DNA of 64,000 nucleotides from Apostichopus japonicus (Eukaryota; Echinodermata; Holothuroidea; Aspidochirotida; Stichopodidae): NCBI RefSeq assembly GCF_037975245.1, contig NC_092563.1:24584960-24648959 (forward strand), in the 5' to 3' direction. The translations under genes were made by a program, and so were the position numbers. How positions within the stretch are numbered: the stretch's first letter is position 1; every line of letters starts with the position of its first letter. This document shows, one piece after another, positions 1 through 39,300 of this stretch. Below the pieces are notes generated by a model. The model searched no databases and was not told the DNA's origin. It saw nothing but the letters and a program-made list of their open reading frames with translations.

Positions 1-3000
1 GTAAATTCAAGGATTGCAGAGCACTAGCTTTTACTCTCACAGTTTTTCTGTTTTTTTTTTAAATTAGAATAAATTTTGAATCATAGTGTAATAGTATTTA
101 TAATCTCTTCAAAGCTTGAACAGGGAATAAAAATCCTTCTTCCTGTTTTCATCGATGTTTTTCACGACTTAAAATCGATGCAGTTATTAATAAGCAGGTG
201 AAACAAGAGACAAGCTTTGAGTTAGAAACTGTACAATAGATTGCTGTGCTTTGTAAAATAGAATCAATCAAACTATTGGTTTTGCTTCCTTTTGTTTTTA
301 CTATTCAATATTTTATTTTTTTTCATTTCTATAATACAAATTTAGCAGCAATAATTACAACCAATGAAGTTATTTATGATACTCATTTATGGTTTTATAA
401 ATGTGGTTTTAAAATGTGGTTGCACATGCACATGTGGTTTTAAAAATGTGCATGTTTAATATTTACCTGAAGTATTCAAGTTTGAAATGTGTTATATGCA
501 AACAGTAAAAAATTATGACACTGAATGACAAAACAGTGTGATATATTTGTTAACTCTTAGACCTTTTGAACATTGTGTCAACGAGTTCTCATAACCTGAA
601 ACAGAATTTAGACAGGTTTACTTGATTTGACACTCTTTAATATTGTTTCAAATATTAAAGGTGTCTTTGTTTCACAGTTTTTCCATTTCGTTTGATATCA
701 TTCGACTGCTTTCATTGAAAGACTTTAATCACTTTCGTGGAGTCTGTTTTTATTTAATTTACTGTGTGGCAGTGGGCTATTTCATCCCTTACCCTGTACA
801 AGGTAAATGTCATTGTCAGTTTCAGTCCAGTATTAAGGTCTTGGATGAGATGGCTGCTTTGCCCCTTTCCCTGTACACTGGAGAAGGAAGGGTTGATTAA
901 TACATCTGTAGAGGAGTTAGCCAGCAAGCAAAAGATGATGAAGCTTGGGGAGGTCCCTGATGCTTCACATATGATGAGCATCTTTTTAAAAAACTATGCA
1001 ATAAACTGACTTTGATGGAAACAGGAAGTGGGGGGGGTTGGGGCAGAAGGGGGGAGGCCTTGGTTGGTTATAAGGCTATGCACCATCCAAGCTATCTTCC
1101 TACTCTTGAGTTATTTAAGGCATTAAAATGGCATTTACAAAGCTATTAAGTTTGATATACTGTCAACATGTATGTTGCAAATATTTTTCAGTTTTATGTT
1201 TCCTAATTTTTACAGGTGGCACTGGAATTTGACCTTTGTAAAATAAATACGATAACACCAGAAAAACCTTTCATGTACTTATTTCGCTATGACAAATAAA
1301 ATGTTGCATTGGTAAGAGATCCAAACCTATACTATATATTAAATGAGTCCACAGATGGCAGATACTCCATCAGCAGAAATCTCTACTACCTGATAGCTTG
1401 TTATCAAGATGCAAAGATGCAAAATTTTTAAGTTTAATGAATTTATCTTTCAACAGAAGTTACATCATCCTTCAACCTGAGCGGATGAATGGTATTTTTT
1501 TATAATTATTTTTTTTAAATCCTTTATAGACTGAGGGATTATTATGCTTTACGAAGATTCTTTATGATAAAGAGGCATTTTGATTAAAAAATCTCATCAG
1601 AGAAATATTCCAAATATGTGTCGCGCTACTTTTTTTTTGAGAATCTCAAGCCAGAAAATGAACAAGGTTTTGTTTATGGAGCCACAAAATGCTTTCTCTG
1701 ACTTATTGTGTAAGGTGCCATGTATAAGGTTTACCTCCATTACTTCTCAGTGACTGTGATAGGATGAAATATGATGAAATAAATGGCAGAGAATAAAAAA
1801 GAAGACTTTAAAAGGAAGATTCAAACAAATTGTAGAACTAAACTATTATCATTGCCTAACATAAGGTATGACATTGCAATCCATTCTTTAGTTACAGTTT
1901 AAATAATAAAAAGTTCATCTGGCAAGTAACGGTTAACACGACCATATCTAAAGCTTCAAAGACGTGAGGGGGAGGGGAGGGGGTGGAGGTATTCAAATGT
2001 GAGGAATATTTTGTTTTCTCGTTATTATTACTGTTCTATTTAATTCATTACACACAGAATGAAACTTTTTTTCAAACAGAAATAGTCTTAAAAGTTGTAT
2101 CTGTATTTTATTCCATCTATTATAAAAAATACATTCTTTTCAAATTTAATCAATGATACAAAAAAAGATGGCATGTCAAAATGCAAATTCATTGGATTGA
2201 GACCCAAATGAATATACCAGCCTTAAACATGACCTTTCAAAATTTGTCAATTTTTGAGTTGTCATTTGAAGAAAGAGAAAGATTCACTTTGGTCCAATTT
2301 ATATGATAATGAGAAAACATTTGTTTCATTCAGATATTACTGAGTAAATATCAAAAGATTGCAGCAACCTTAAAAACATTGATAAATTCATCATAATATT
2401 GCTAATATATGATATAGGACTGTATCCAAATTATGATATGTAAGTTATTAAAGCTAAAAACTTCAAATCCAAAGTGAATTTGAAAGGTACACTTTCACAG
2501 CTGACATTACAGCACTAATGATTGAACAATACAACACATTTTATATAAATATTACTTTAAACAACCAGAGGAGAAATATTTTATTGCAACATAGATAATC
2601 AATAATATTACTTAATTTCAGGCATATTTTATACACATCACCCACATTAATGGAAAATGGAAATGTCCTTTAGATTGGATGGAACCTTAATACCCTAGAC
2701 CAGTATTTATTGTTCTTTTTCAATGAGATTTTTGAACTTAAACTTTGGAAATTGAGTGTCTTTGACCCCACTGCTGCCCCTCCCCCCCCCTCACCGCTAC
2801 TCCCCAATATACCGATTGGGTTAAGAATTCTCTTGAAAAAAAAAAGAGAATTTAAGAGGAAAGTAATAAGTTTGGCAGACAACTTCCACTTGAACTATTG
2901 AAATTAAATGGAAGACGTTTAAAGTTATGGCAGTGGCAAATGTTCTAACGAAGTAAATGCATTTGCTGTAATATTACCGTATATGGTTTCAAGCAGTTTG

Positions 3001-3199
3001 CATGTTGCACAAGGACTAGGACTCAGGAAATAATATGATACTCTTGAATGTTCTTTTGCTTTCAAAATATTGGAATGCTTCGTGAAATGAGTTAGACGAA
3101 CATTTTGGAGCCAAATTGCTATGCCACAAAGTATTATACTAGAAATGCCAACAGGTTTGACCTCTGATACATTCATGGCAAGTTCTACCCTCAAAGATT
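1..3199. other. 3' flank of the ABCC4-like gene, probable 3' UTR and intergenic DNA
   Basis: No coding exon is supported here. The part next to 3200 should hold the 3' UTR of the transporter on the minus strand. AATAAA on that strand (TTTATT on +) occurs near 2580-2585 and 2107-2112, but I cannot tell which poly(A) site is used. The rest is AT-rich sequence with short G and C runs near 1030, 1970 and 2780. Confidence 0.4.
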
Positions 3200-30017
<26,818 letters not shown>

Positions 30018-30062
30018 GATGATTGGGGTCAAACTTAAGAAGGGATGGCAACTTGAATATAT

Positions 30063-31254
30063 CTGCAAAATCAAAATATCAATCAATAATACAGACATAA
30101 TATCAAACCTCTATAGATCTTGCATGTTTAATATATGCCACATGGATGCATGAAACCTGAAAGTGTATGTCCATTGAAATGCCTGGCATTCCCAACATGA
30201 TAAGCCTAGAGAAGCTTAAATTAGGTTACTTATTTTACAAATATTAAAGCAAACATTATTGAGAATGTGCTTCAAATTCCGTCCCTCTCACAAACGGAGG
30301 GTTTGACTTTGACCCAGAAATTGTGTAGTGAAAATAACTGATGCTCGAAAATAAGGAACATTATATAACTACTACTAGCCCAATCAATTTCTGTAGGCCT
30401 AACCATATGTTATCATTAGCCTTACTGGTATCGCATAGCCATCAGAGCATAGCCTTAGCGTAACTGTTATGTTAGGTCAAGGCCCTATGTACGTTTAAGC
30501 ATAAATTAGTCCATTGAGTAGAAATTCAGCATCTCTATGTCGAAGAAACAATTACCGAGCTATTTCTCGGGCCTACTAGTCCACTCTATGCCTAGATTTT
30601 CTTGCGTAGCATGCTTTAGTTTCCTTTCGTCCATGTAGACTGGGACGGTCTTGGCTGGACACATGTTATGTTGCACAGAAATTAAATTCCGTGTTATTTT
30701 GTCGTCTGAGCTCGACCGGTTGCATGAAGCTTGTTTAATGTGGCATATTCATATAAGAGTCTATATCAATCCTTCAGAAAAAGCAGCGGGGAATATCGTT
30801 TTTAACATGTTATCAATCAGGACCTGGTTTTATGTGGGTTGTATGTTGAAGAGCATGAATGGAAGAACATGTGGTGCAAACATTGGGTCAATTGATACAA
30901 GTTGATATCCCTTTAGGCCTCACATGAGCAGCATACGAAAATTGTGTACTACTGCCAGTACTGGGTATAAAGAGGTTTGTTTACAAGTGATGAAAACTTC
31001 AGGCTCTCATAGCCAAAATCTGCACAGTCATGATACGGAAAATTGATGGGCCAATTTGTCCACTATTCAGTGATGGGTAGCGTTTAGCTAGTCAGAACTT
31101 CTATCTAGACTTAGATACCACATTACTTTTGTGATTTTAGTGTGTAAGTCAATGGGGCTTTTGATAGGCGTTTGCTACCTTGCTGTCCGGAAATTTCATT
31201 GTTATGGGGATTTCCCCGATCAATGTTATGTATACGGAAGCCCATTAAGGCCAA
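30063..31254. other. 5' flank of the ABCC4-like gene; no promoter element recognised
   Basis: An unseen 5' UTR exon and promoter probably lie in or beyond this stretch, because a splice acceptor ends at 30063. I see no convincing TATA box, conserved ORF or RNA gene here. Confidence 0.35.
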
Positions 31255-31520
31255 AGTTTTTTTCTTGAAATACGAAATCCCTATTTTAAATTCCGATATC
31301 TATTCTTTAATCAGAAATTTGTTTTTTGAAATCAGAAATCTGTTTTTAAAATCCAAAATCTGTTTTTTAAAATCCGAAATCTGAAATGAATTCTTTTAAA
31401 ATCCGAAATCTATTTTTTGAAATCCGAAATCCTTATTTCTAAACCCGAATTCTATTTTTCGAAATCCTTCTTTTAAAATCCGAAATCCTTATTTTAAAGT
31501 CCGAAATCTATTTTTTGGAA
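31255..31520. repeat. Short tandem array of 'aaatccgaaatctgtttttt' type
   Basis: About ten degenerate copies of a 19-27 bp unit containing ccgaaatc and a run of T or A. It lies about 1.2 kb upstream of the first recognised exon of the ABCC4-like gene. Confidence 0.85.
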
Positions 31521-31738
31521 TGTCGTTGCTATAGGGCTATCAAAATGTGAGCTATTGACAACATAGTGACAAAGTACGGGCCATTTCCTGAAAGCACCTG
31601 GGTATTCGAGGCTAAATATGTATATCCGTAGGGCCTGGGATTTTCATCCTTCCTGACACTGTGCTAGCCTGCGACCCAACTTTTCAACGAATGATCGTTT
31701 ATATCAAAAACTGGTTTAATCGTTCTCGGGCTCACATG

Positions 31739-32124
31739 CAGTGGCGGAGCGTCCATGCAGTCAGGGGGCGGATGCCACCCACCCCCTGACGGACTCAAAT
31801 GGAATGCTGGCGCCCTTTTCAGCTCTTTTACCACTTGTTATTTATTCGCGATTTTTGACTTTTTTATTGCGCTCTCATCTACCTATTGACATTTGTCACA
31901 TTTTGTTGGTGTAATTTGGCGATGACACCTATTTATTCTTCGTTTATCTGCAAATTAGCCAGGCCCGGAAAGGGTCATTTCCGGCGATCTAGGGAGTATC
32001 TTTACTCAAAAAAATTCTTTACGCTACGCACCAACCTGTGGTGGCGCTCCGCTTAGATAGTGTCGAAAGCGCCCCCAAAGATCATGCTCGCTCCTCCTGA
32101 CCAATACCCCTAGCTCCGCCACTG
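31739..32124. mobile_element. hAT-type MITE, 386 bp, with perfect 8-bp target duplication
   Basis: Terminal inverted repeats cagtggcggagc and gctccgccactg are perfect over 12 bp. The flanks are ctcacatg at 31731-31738 and 32125-32132, an exact 8-bp duplication. The interior has no transposase. Its termini differ from those of the 15456 element, so it is a second family. A single matching end (cagtggcggatcc) occurs at 39047. Confidence 0.93.
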
Positions 32125-32132
32125 CTCACATG

Positions 32133-33655
32133 ATGTCCACCCAACCGGTGGGGGATGACATGTGTGATACCATTTAAACTTAGGGGTAAAGATACTACAC
32201 CTTCCTCGTTAAAAGCCTAAATCTGGCAAAGTTTATTCAACTCAAAATGTTTAACGACAGAAAACTCAAATAATGAATATTGATATTGAAATTGCATAGA
32301 ACGGTGTCATTTTCACTTTTCGCATGTAGTTCAGTAAGCTGGAAAGGTCGGAGTTTAAATTTGTCAAACACATATACTGAGACTTTAAGTTAAATCCATG
32401 ACTATTGATACCGCAACTGTGAATGTTCATTTATTTGACAGAAAGATGTCAAGTTATGAAAATTTATCTACACCTTCCACATCGTCAGCTTGGAAATTGG
32501 GAGGGGGGGGGGGGGCTTAACCAACTATACCTCTTGTAGCTCTGTTGTTGACACAAGTCACTTCGGAAGCGAAGTAAAATACATCCGAAACGAACGTTAT
32601 CTTTCAAACAATACGTTTTGGTAAAAAGCGGGGAAGTTTTGGTCTTTAAAAAGCGGGGACGTTTTGGTAAATGGACGTTTTGACTGGATACCCAATATTT
32701 AGCTAATGTGGGTGCTAGTGGTAATTAAGTCGGTAACACATGAAAGCATATGCAAGGGGACAGGGTTGAGCGTAGATCAGCTCAGTCGTATGGTTTTCGT
32801 GTCCAGGCTCTACCTCAGGCTTGTGACGTTTTCTTAAAATGTGCCTATGAATGTGTCCTGCAATGTTCTCAGATAACGGCCATGCAACTATAGACAACTG
32901 CAAAAATGTCTTCTTTGACCGGTAAATTAAGGATGCCAGACTTGGGTGCAATCGAAGGCTGTTCATTCTTGAATATGCCGTGTAAAGCTACAGCGTGGAC
33001 GTTTTACCACAGTAAAGTGAGCAGCATTTTCAGATGCGTTTTCAAACGAAAAGAGTTTACAGCGATAATTGAAGTTAAAATACATATACTCGTAATGTGT
33101 GACGGGACGCGTATTTTTTTTCCAAGACGAACATGGGCATCGGCCAATCAAATCCCTGGATTCCAAACATGTGACACTTTTTAAAAAAACATGTTTTGAA
33201 TCTTTTTTCATAGTTTTGACCCCAGATTATAGATCCCTAACCCACTTTCTAAGTCCTAACTCTGATTTCAAACGAATTTGTAAATTCCTGAAAAACCTGA
33301 AACCCTTATCCGTCCTGGGAATAAAAATTAGGCTGACGGGACAAGTTTAGCGAGGCGCAAATACGGTGTCTTGTAATGCCCATTAGTAATCATAACTCTG
33401 ACAACAAGGTAGGGCCTACATTCAGTTTTACATTAAATAATACTATTAATAATCTCAATGTAACATAACTTGACTATATGAATTCATTTCCCCCTTTTTG
33501 AAGGCTCAACTGTCGAGCTTCGTGATGAAAAGAAAAATTACCGTTGGACGCTATATGAGGACAAACGTACACATACAGTTTTTCATATAAATCGAATATG
33601 CGGCTGTGTTTATAATTGCATTTTGCCTCATCATAAATTCTTTTCCGATATTCAT
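32133..33655. other. Intergenic, nothing supported
   Basis: AT-rich sequence with a G-run near 32502. Several short open frames overlap one another on both strands near 32.7-33.3 kb, with no recognisable domain. Confidence 0.4.
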
Positions 33656-33990
33656 CGCATATGCACGCAATATTTAATGGTTCACTTAAATCAGTTGACA
33701 AGTGCAGTAGTTTTATGCTGACATTATGTCTAGATTTAGTCGTTTTACTTGATTTCGACAAGTTCACGACATATGCACGCAATATGTTATGGTTCACTTA
33801 AATCAGTTGACTATTGCAGTATTTTTCTGCTGGCATTATATCAAGATTAAGTCATTTTACTTGATTTCGACATTCACGGCATATGCACGCAACATTTAAT
33901 GGTTCACTTATATCAGTTGACTAGTGCCGGATTTTAATGCTGGCATTATGTCTAGACACTCGTTTTACATGATTTCCGACAATTCAAAGC
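33656..33990. repeat. Tandem triplicate, about 112-bp unit
   Basis: Three copies begin at catatgcacgcaatatttaa (about 33658), catatgcacgcaatatgtta (33769) and catatgcacgcaacatttaa (33880). All share ggttcactta, atcagttgac and a lttac-free core, tttacttgatttcgac, with divergence near the end. Confidence 0.9.
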
Positions 33991-34704
33991 ATAGCCTAAA
34001 TAACATTATCATACACACTTTAGTTGTATACCGTACATCAGTGTACATTGTATGTCGTTCATGCCTGCATATATTGTAACTAATCTTTCTCGCTTCGCAA
34101 TTTGACAGTCATTTTGTTATTGAATAGGTTTCACCATTAAATGTTTTGTAGACATTATAGGCATACCAATACACGCTTCCCTTACGCTAAGCCAGCGTAT
34201 TGTCAGGGTCATTATATATCTAAGTATTGCGTGTTCCAGAAGAGGTATTTTAAAGTGCAAGTAGTCATGGAGGACATCAGCCTAGTCGCAAGTTTTATTG
34301 ACCCGACGCAAACAATTTTTAGGATGTTGCGTCTCATGGACGCAGGTTCTAAAATCCTAGTAACAATACTGCTTATACCATATAGCAACGTCTAGAATTG
34401 TTACACAATGTAATTTCAAGCTTGCATATAAGTCAAAATACCGAATAAATACAGTGAGGTTTGCAGGGATGTCAAAGGTTATAACTGTACTACCTATAGG
34501 TGGTGTTATGTGACATGACCATCTACGTGATGAATAACACTTTTGAATGAATAACACTCTTCTTTAGGATGTTGGGGTGGGAGGGGGGGGGTTCCTTTGT
34601 ATACTTTGACTCAGTACTATAAAGTTTTGAACACTTAAAGACATATATTTTAGGTTGAAAATCTTCATAGCTGATTTCCATTGTTGATATATAACATGTT
34701 CAAA

Positions 34705-34925
34705 CATAGAAGAACCCTGTTGATGCTGGTGGAGGTCCGAAATCATCTGGGGTCAACACAGATCAAAGTGTGTACATCTTGTAAACACCGTATCGTAGGA
34801 AGGGTAACATTGCCAATTCTTGACAGGCTCGTACTTGGCATATAGTGTACCTTGTTAATGTGAGGAACACCCTATTGATGTTGATGGAGGTTAAAGATCA
34901 TCTAGGGTCAACAGAGATCAAATGC
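34705..34925. repeat. Diverged direct repeat, about 153-bp spacing
   Basis: Two segments share agaaccctgttgatgctggt / ggaacaccctattgatgttg, then tggagg and atcatctrgggtcaacasag. The intervening DNA is intergenic. Confidence 0.7.
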
Positions 34926-35584
34926 ATTTTTTTCATTGTGGATATTGGAGTCAAGTTAATATTAGTTTGAAAGAGTTCCAAAGGTGTGAAGGACTAAAAC
35001 ATGGTATTGCAAGAAATGCTAAAAATTTGACAAATTTCCCCAAACAAATAAAAAATAAATTGACAGATTTCATACATGGGGGTTTGAACCCTCCATATAT
35101 AAGTAGACCCCTTTTGTCTTTGGTATAGGTCATCTGGCATCAAGAGAATGCGTTTCCTACTTTCACTGTTTCAGTTGCATGACCAGTGCCTAAGTACTAT
35201 GTCATAGTATGAAGAAAGCCTTACAAATATGGCATGTCATGTTTCAAGGCAAAACCAAATATACAATCCACATTTCACAGTGTGTTACTCTATGATCAAG
35301 CATGTTTTGTTTTTCTTGGTTCCAAACAGAGACAACCTTCTTTGGCACAGAAGAGGAAAAGAACTTCCTTGGAAGAAGATGGTGGATCTTCAGCTGGGTG
35401 ATTGTTTTCTATTACATGCGCTTTCTCTGACAATGTTATGATTTGTGCTTTATTACAATAAATTGATAGTACAGAAAGCATTCAAGAATTATTAAACTCT
35501 TTTCTGACAGTGTTGGAAGTACCAGACAGCGCCAACCACTCTGAATCTCATGTTTCATTTCATTCGCAACTCGAATAACCCGTC

Positions 35585-36325
35585 TAAAGTACTCACAGAA
35601 GTTAAAACATTACTATAACATCTTTACAGCTTGTTCTGAAACATTTTAAAAACATTGTGCTGACATCGAAATTATGTTATATAAAACGTGAAAATGTTAC
35701 CTGCTATTCTAGCGACTCAATATTTAACGTTTTAATAACATTAGTTATTACGTTATCATAACATTTGTCAAAATGTTATTATGTCTTTACAACATTTTCT
35801 GCAACATTTTGAAAACGTTGTACTAACAACGAAATAACGTTGTATCAAATATTTTGAAACCGTGATCCTGCTATTTTGGCGACTCAACATTTAATGTTTA
35901 TTTAACGTCATTTTATAACGTTGTCATAGCCTTTGTCAAAACGTTGTTATAACGTGTCTACAACATTTTCTGCGACATTTTAAAAACGTTGTGGTGACAT
36001 CGAAATAACGTTATATAAAACGTTGTGAAAACGTTATCCTGCTATTCTAGCGACTCACATTTAATGTTTTAATAACGTTATTTTATAACGTTATCATAAT
36101 ATTTCTCAAAATGTTATTATAACGTTTTTACAACATTTTTTGCAACATTTTCTTAAAAACGTTGTGCTGACATCGAAATACTGTAGTGTTATATAAAACG
36201 TTGTGAAAACGTTATCCAGATATTCTAGCGACTCGACATTTAACGTTTTAATAACTTTATTTATAACGTTTTCATAACATTTTGTTCAAATATTTTCCTG
36301 ATATTTTAAAAACAGTTTTGTGTTT
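35585..36325. repeat. AACGTT-rich tandem repeat, about 167-178 bp unit, at least four copies
   Basis: The landmark tagcgactca (or ttggcgactc) recurs near 35709, 35877, 36047 and 36225. Between landmarks lie dense palindromic aacgtt and aacattt motifs, such as ttataacgttatcataat and aaaacgttgtgctgacatcg. No coding potential. It resembles the internal arrays of some eukaryotic transposons, but I see no clear ends. Confidence 0.9.
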
Positions 36326-39300
36326 GCTGGGAATACACTAAACATCAAGAGAGACATGTGTTTGGTTGATTAATGTAATAATGTGTATACGTGCTTGGAG
36401 TAGGTCCAACTTCATTGAAGGTCAGAGGTGAAAACTTTGAACCCTTGTAGAATTTAGACGTACTAAGATTATAGACAACCTTCCCGATTGGCTGATAGGC
36501 TACTTAAGACCCGTTTAACTTGCATACTAATTGAATAGGATAATTAAATGAAGAAACATACTCTGGAAAAAAATATGATTTTTTTATTTCATAATCATCA
36601 TTCAAAGTTAAATTAAAATGTTTCTGAAACTTTTATACAACTTAAAACGTCCGAGAACTGCACTATCAGAGCTATGTTGGAGAAGAAATCGCAAAATATT
36701 TAGTGCCCTCCAGTAAAAAAAATACCCGCACATTCATATATCTACGTATAAATAGTTCGTTTTTAGAATCGACTAAAAGGGCCTTAAATGAGATATTATA
36801 TATTCAAATGTATTTTATATCTTACTATTCAATATACTACTAAAGAACCCTTTTTAAAGAAACTTAAAACTCTTGTCCAATAATTGTTTCGCTTCGCAAA
36901 AAGAGTAAATTCCTAGCCTTACAGAACAAATCGTTCACATCACATGCAAGTTTCACAGTTGTTCTTACATCAATTGTGTTGTTGAACTGTTAGAGCTCTA
37001 TTTAAGAAGCAGCTAAATATAATTACTCCATGATGTATTCTGTGACCATGTTCATTCAAATATGAACTAAATATATGCTAATTCAGAAAACAAATGATTC
37101 AAAAACGTAAAATTTTAACTTTGAAAAATAAAAATAATCCAGAAACTGCTAAGACTGTCATAACAAATAACATAAACGTCAGAAAACATTCCGGAAAAGA
37201 TGCAAAGTGCCCTCGGCCAAACATTTAATATATTCCGTTCATTAGTGCGAAAATGCATTCCCGTTTTCACTTTGATTTCACAGAAAAATAGTAAATAATG
37301 ACAGTGTTTGACAATAAGTAGGCCAATATGCAGGCTTGAATACGAAAATTAAAATTATATTAAAGTCCAAAATATGACAAAATTTAGACAATTGCATGAT
37401 GCATGAGTAATTAATATTACTGGTGATTCTGAGCCAACGGCCTACTTTATTATAGGTTAGTATGTGATAACAGCAACCGCTTTTACTTTCAAAAGGGAGT
37501 TACAACTGGCTTTGAATATTGAGTCAAGAGTCATCCGCTAACTGTGCCGTGTAGAACGATAATAACAGTGTCATTGATTTCGAACATAAAATTGCTCATT
37601 AACCTTGTGTCATTTATACTTGTGGACTAATCATGAAAAGGAATGCATTTTTTTAAAGGAATTGTGCATTTCTTGAAAACAAAGTACGACGTACTTAGTA
37701 CTCACTTGAGGTTAGCCTGCAAGTAAAACTATTTTCTTAAATTCTAAGCTGAAAAGAGTGTCCAACATGCAAGAAGTCCATGACAGGTTATTAATGAAAG
37801 GTAAAAGCAGGTTAGTATAACATTTATACGTTACCATGAAGATACTTCGTTAGACATGCATGAAGGTCAGTGATGTACTCTACCGAGAGGAATCGGTTTA
37901 ATGTGTTTAGTAAAATAATGCTGTCCTATCCTACGCCTATATGTTCCCTGCGATAAGAACTTGCCGCTGTTCTTTACGGCATCGCTCCGTCACGGAAATG
38001 CTCGCAACACGGAAAGAAGATATTTAAGCAAATCAGCCCGGCCAACAGGATCTGCAACTTCTACTTTGTCTACGTGGACATTGAGTGTACAATATATACG
38101 TTACCTATACACTCGATAATAGTGTAAACTACTCCAATCAGCATAATAACCTTTAGAGTCCGTGTTACGGGATGCTGAGTTCTTCTGTATACGATAATGG
38201 AATTCCTATGTTACATGATCACATATCTGGTAAGTAGTTTGATTTACAAAAATGGCGGGAAAAGTGGGACGTCACCAACAAGATAAGTTGTTACAGAACG
38301 ATACTGAATACTGCCCATACCGTGTTGAAAAGGAAACGTATTTCAATGGTACTCCATAGGAGTTGGGAATGGCGAGGGTGGAGAGGGGGGGGGGGGGGAG
38401 AGGTCACGAGAATTTTTGTCCGAAAATCGAAAGACTGCTTAGCATCCTTCAAAGTGGACACATATACCACATTTACTTGAACTGCCATGGGTGAGTTAAG
38501 GGTAAGGGAGTGGAGCGGAGGCGGGGGGGGGGGGAGGAGGGGGTCACGTTCTACTGATAGGATTCAAATCACGTAGCACTAATCAGCGCAAGCTAGTCTG
38601 CCTCCTAAATTTGGAGTTTATATATAGTTATTAGCCGGCTAAAATAAATGTTTATTTCGTTTGCAATGCATTGTAACTCTTCACAAATCTAAGAGCTGAG
38701 AGCATATGGTTAGGTGATCAAGGATTCATGCAATGAGTGCGGGCGGGAATGTTAGTGAGTTCTTATTGTTTCATGCATGTTTAAACAAAGCATTTACACG
38801 ATATCGTATACATGATACATCAACATTAAAATGGATCTACTTTTGACCCACCTGTAAGAACTAACTTAATATGGCATTAACTGTACACGCTCAAGATGAT
38901 ATATGCCTGCCAAATTTAATAATGGCAACCATAGCTCAATATCGCCGAGGAGGAGGAGGTTAAATATGAGAATTTGATGCTGACGTCATCTATAGCCGGA
39001 CAGAGAAATTTAAAATTGCAGAGAAGCTTTGACTTTTTGAAGTCACCAGTGGCGGATCCCGAAATTCTCAAAATAGTGGAGCATAACATCTGTAAGAATA
39101 CACGCGGGCTAAACGTGCTAAATGTGTCCAACCTGTCACCCATAACTGTGATGTATTTGCCGCTGCTTTAAGGGTATTAACAATTTAGGAGGAAGGAGAG
39201 TGGCCCAGGCAACATCACTGGATTCATCCTAGTTATATATTAATTCGAAGGCAAATACCATCTTGAGCGAACACATGATAGTTGAAAACAAACCACTATT

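Noticed and set aside
30651-30905. 84-codon open frame upstream of the ABCC4-like gene
   Set aside because: No domain, no recognisable start context or splice partners, and no conserved motif.
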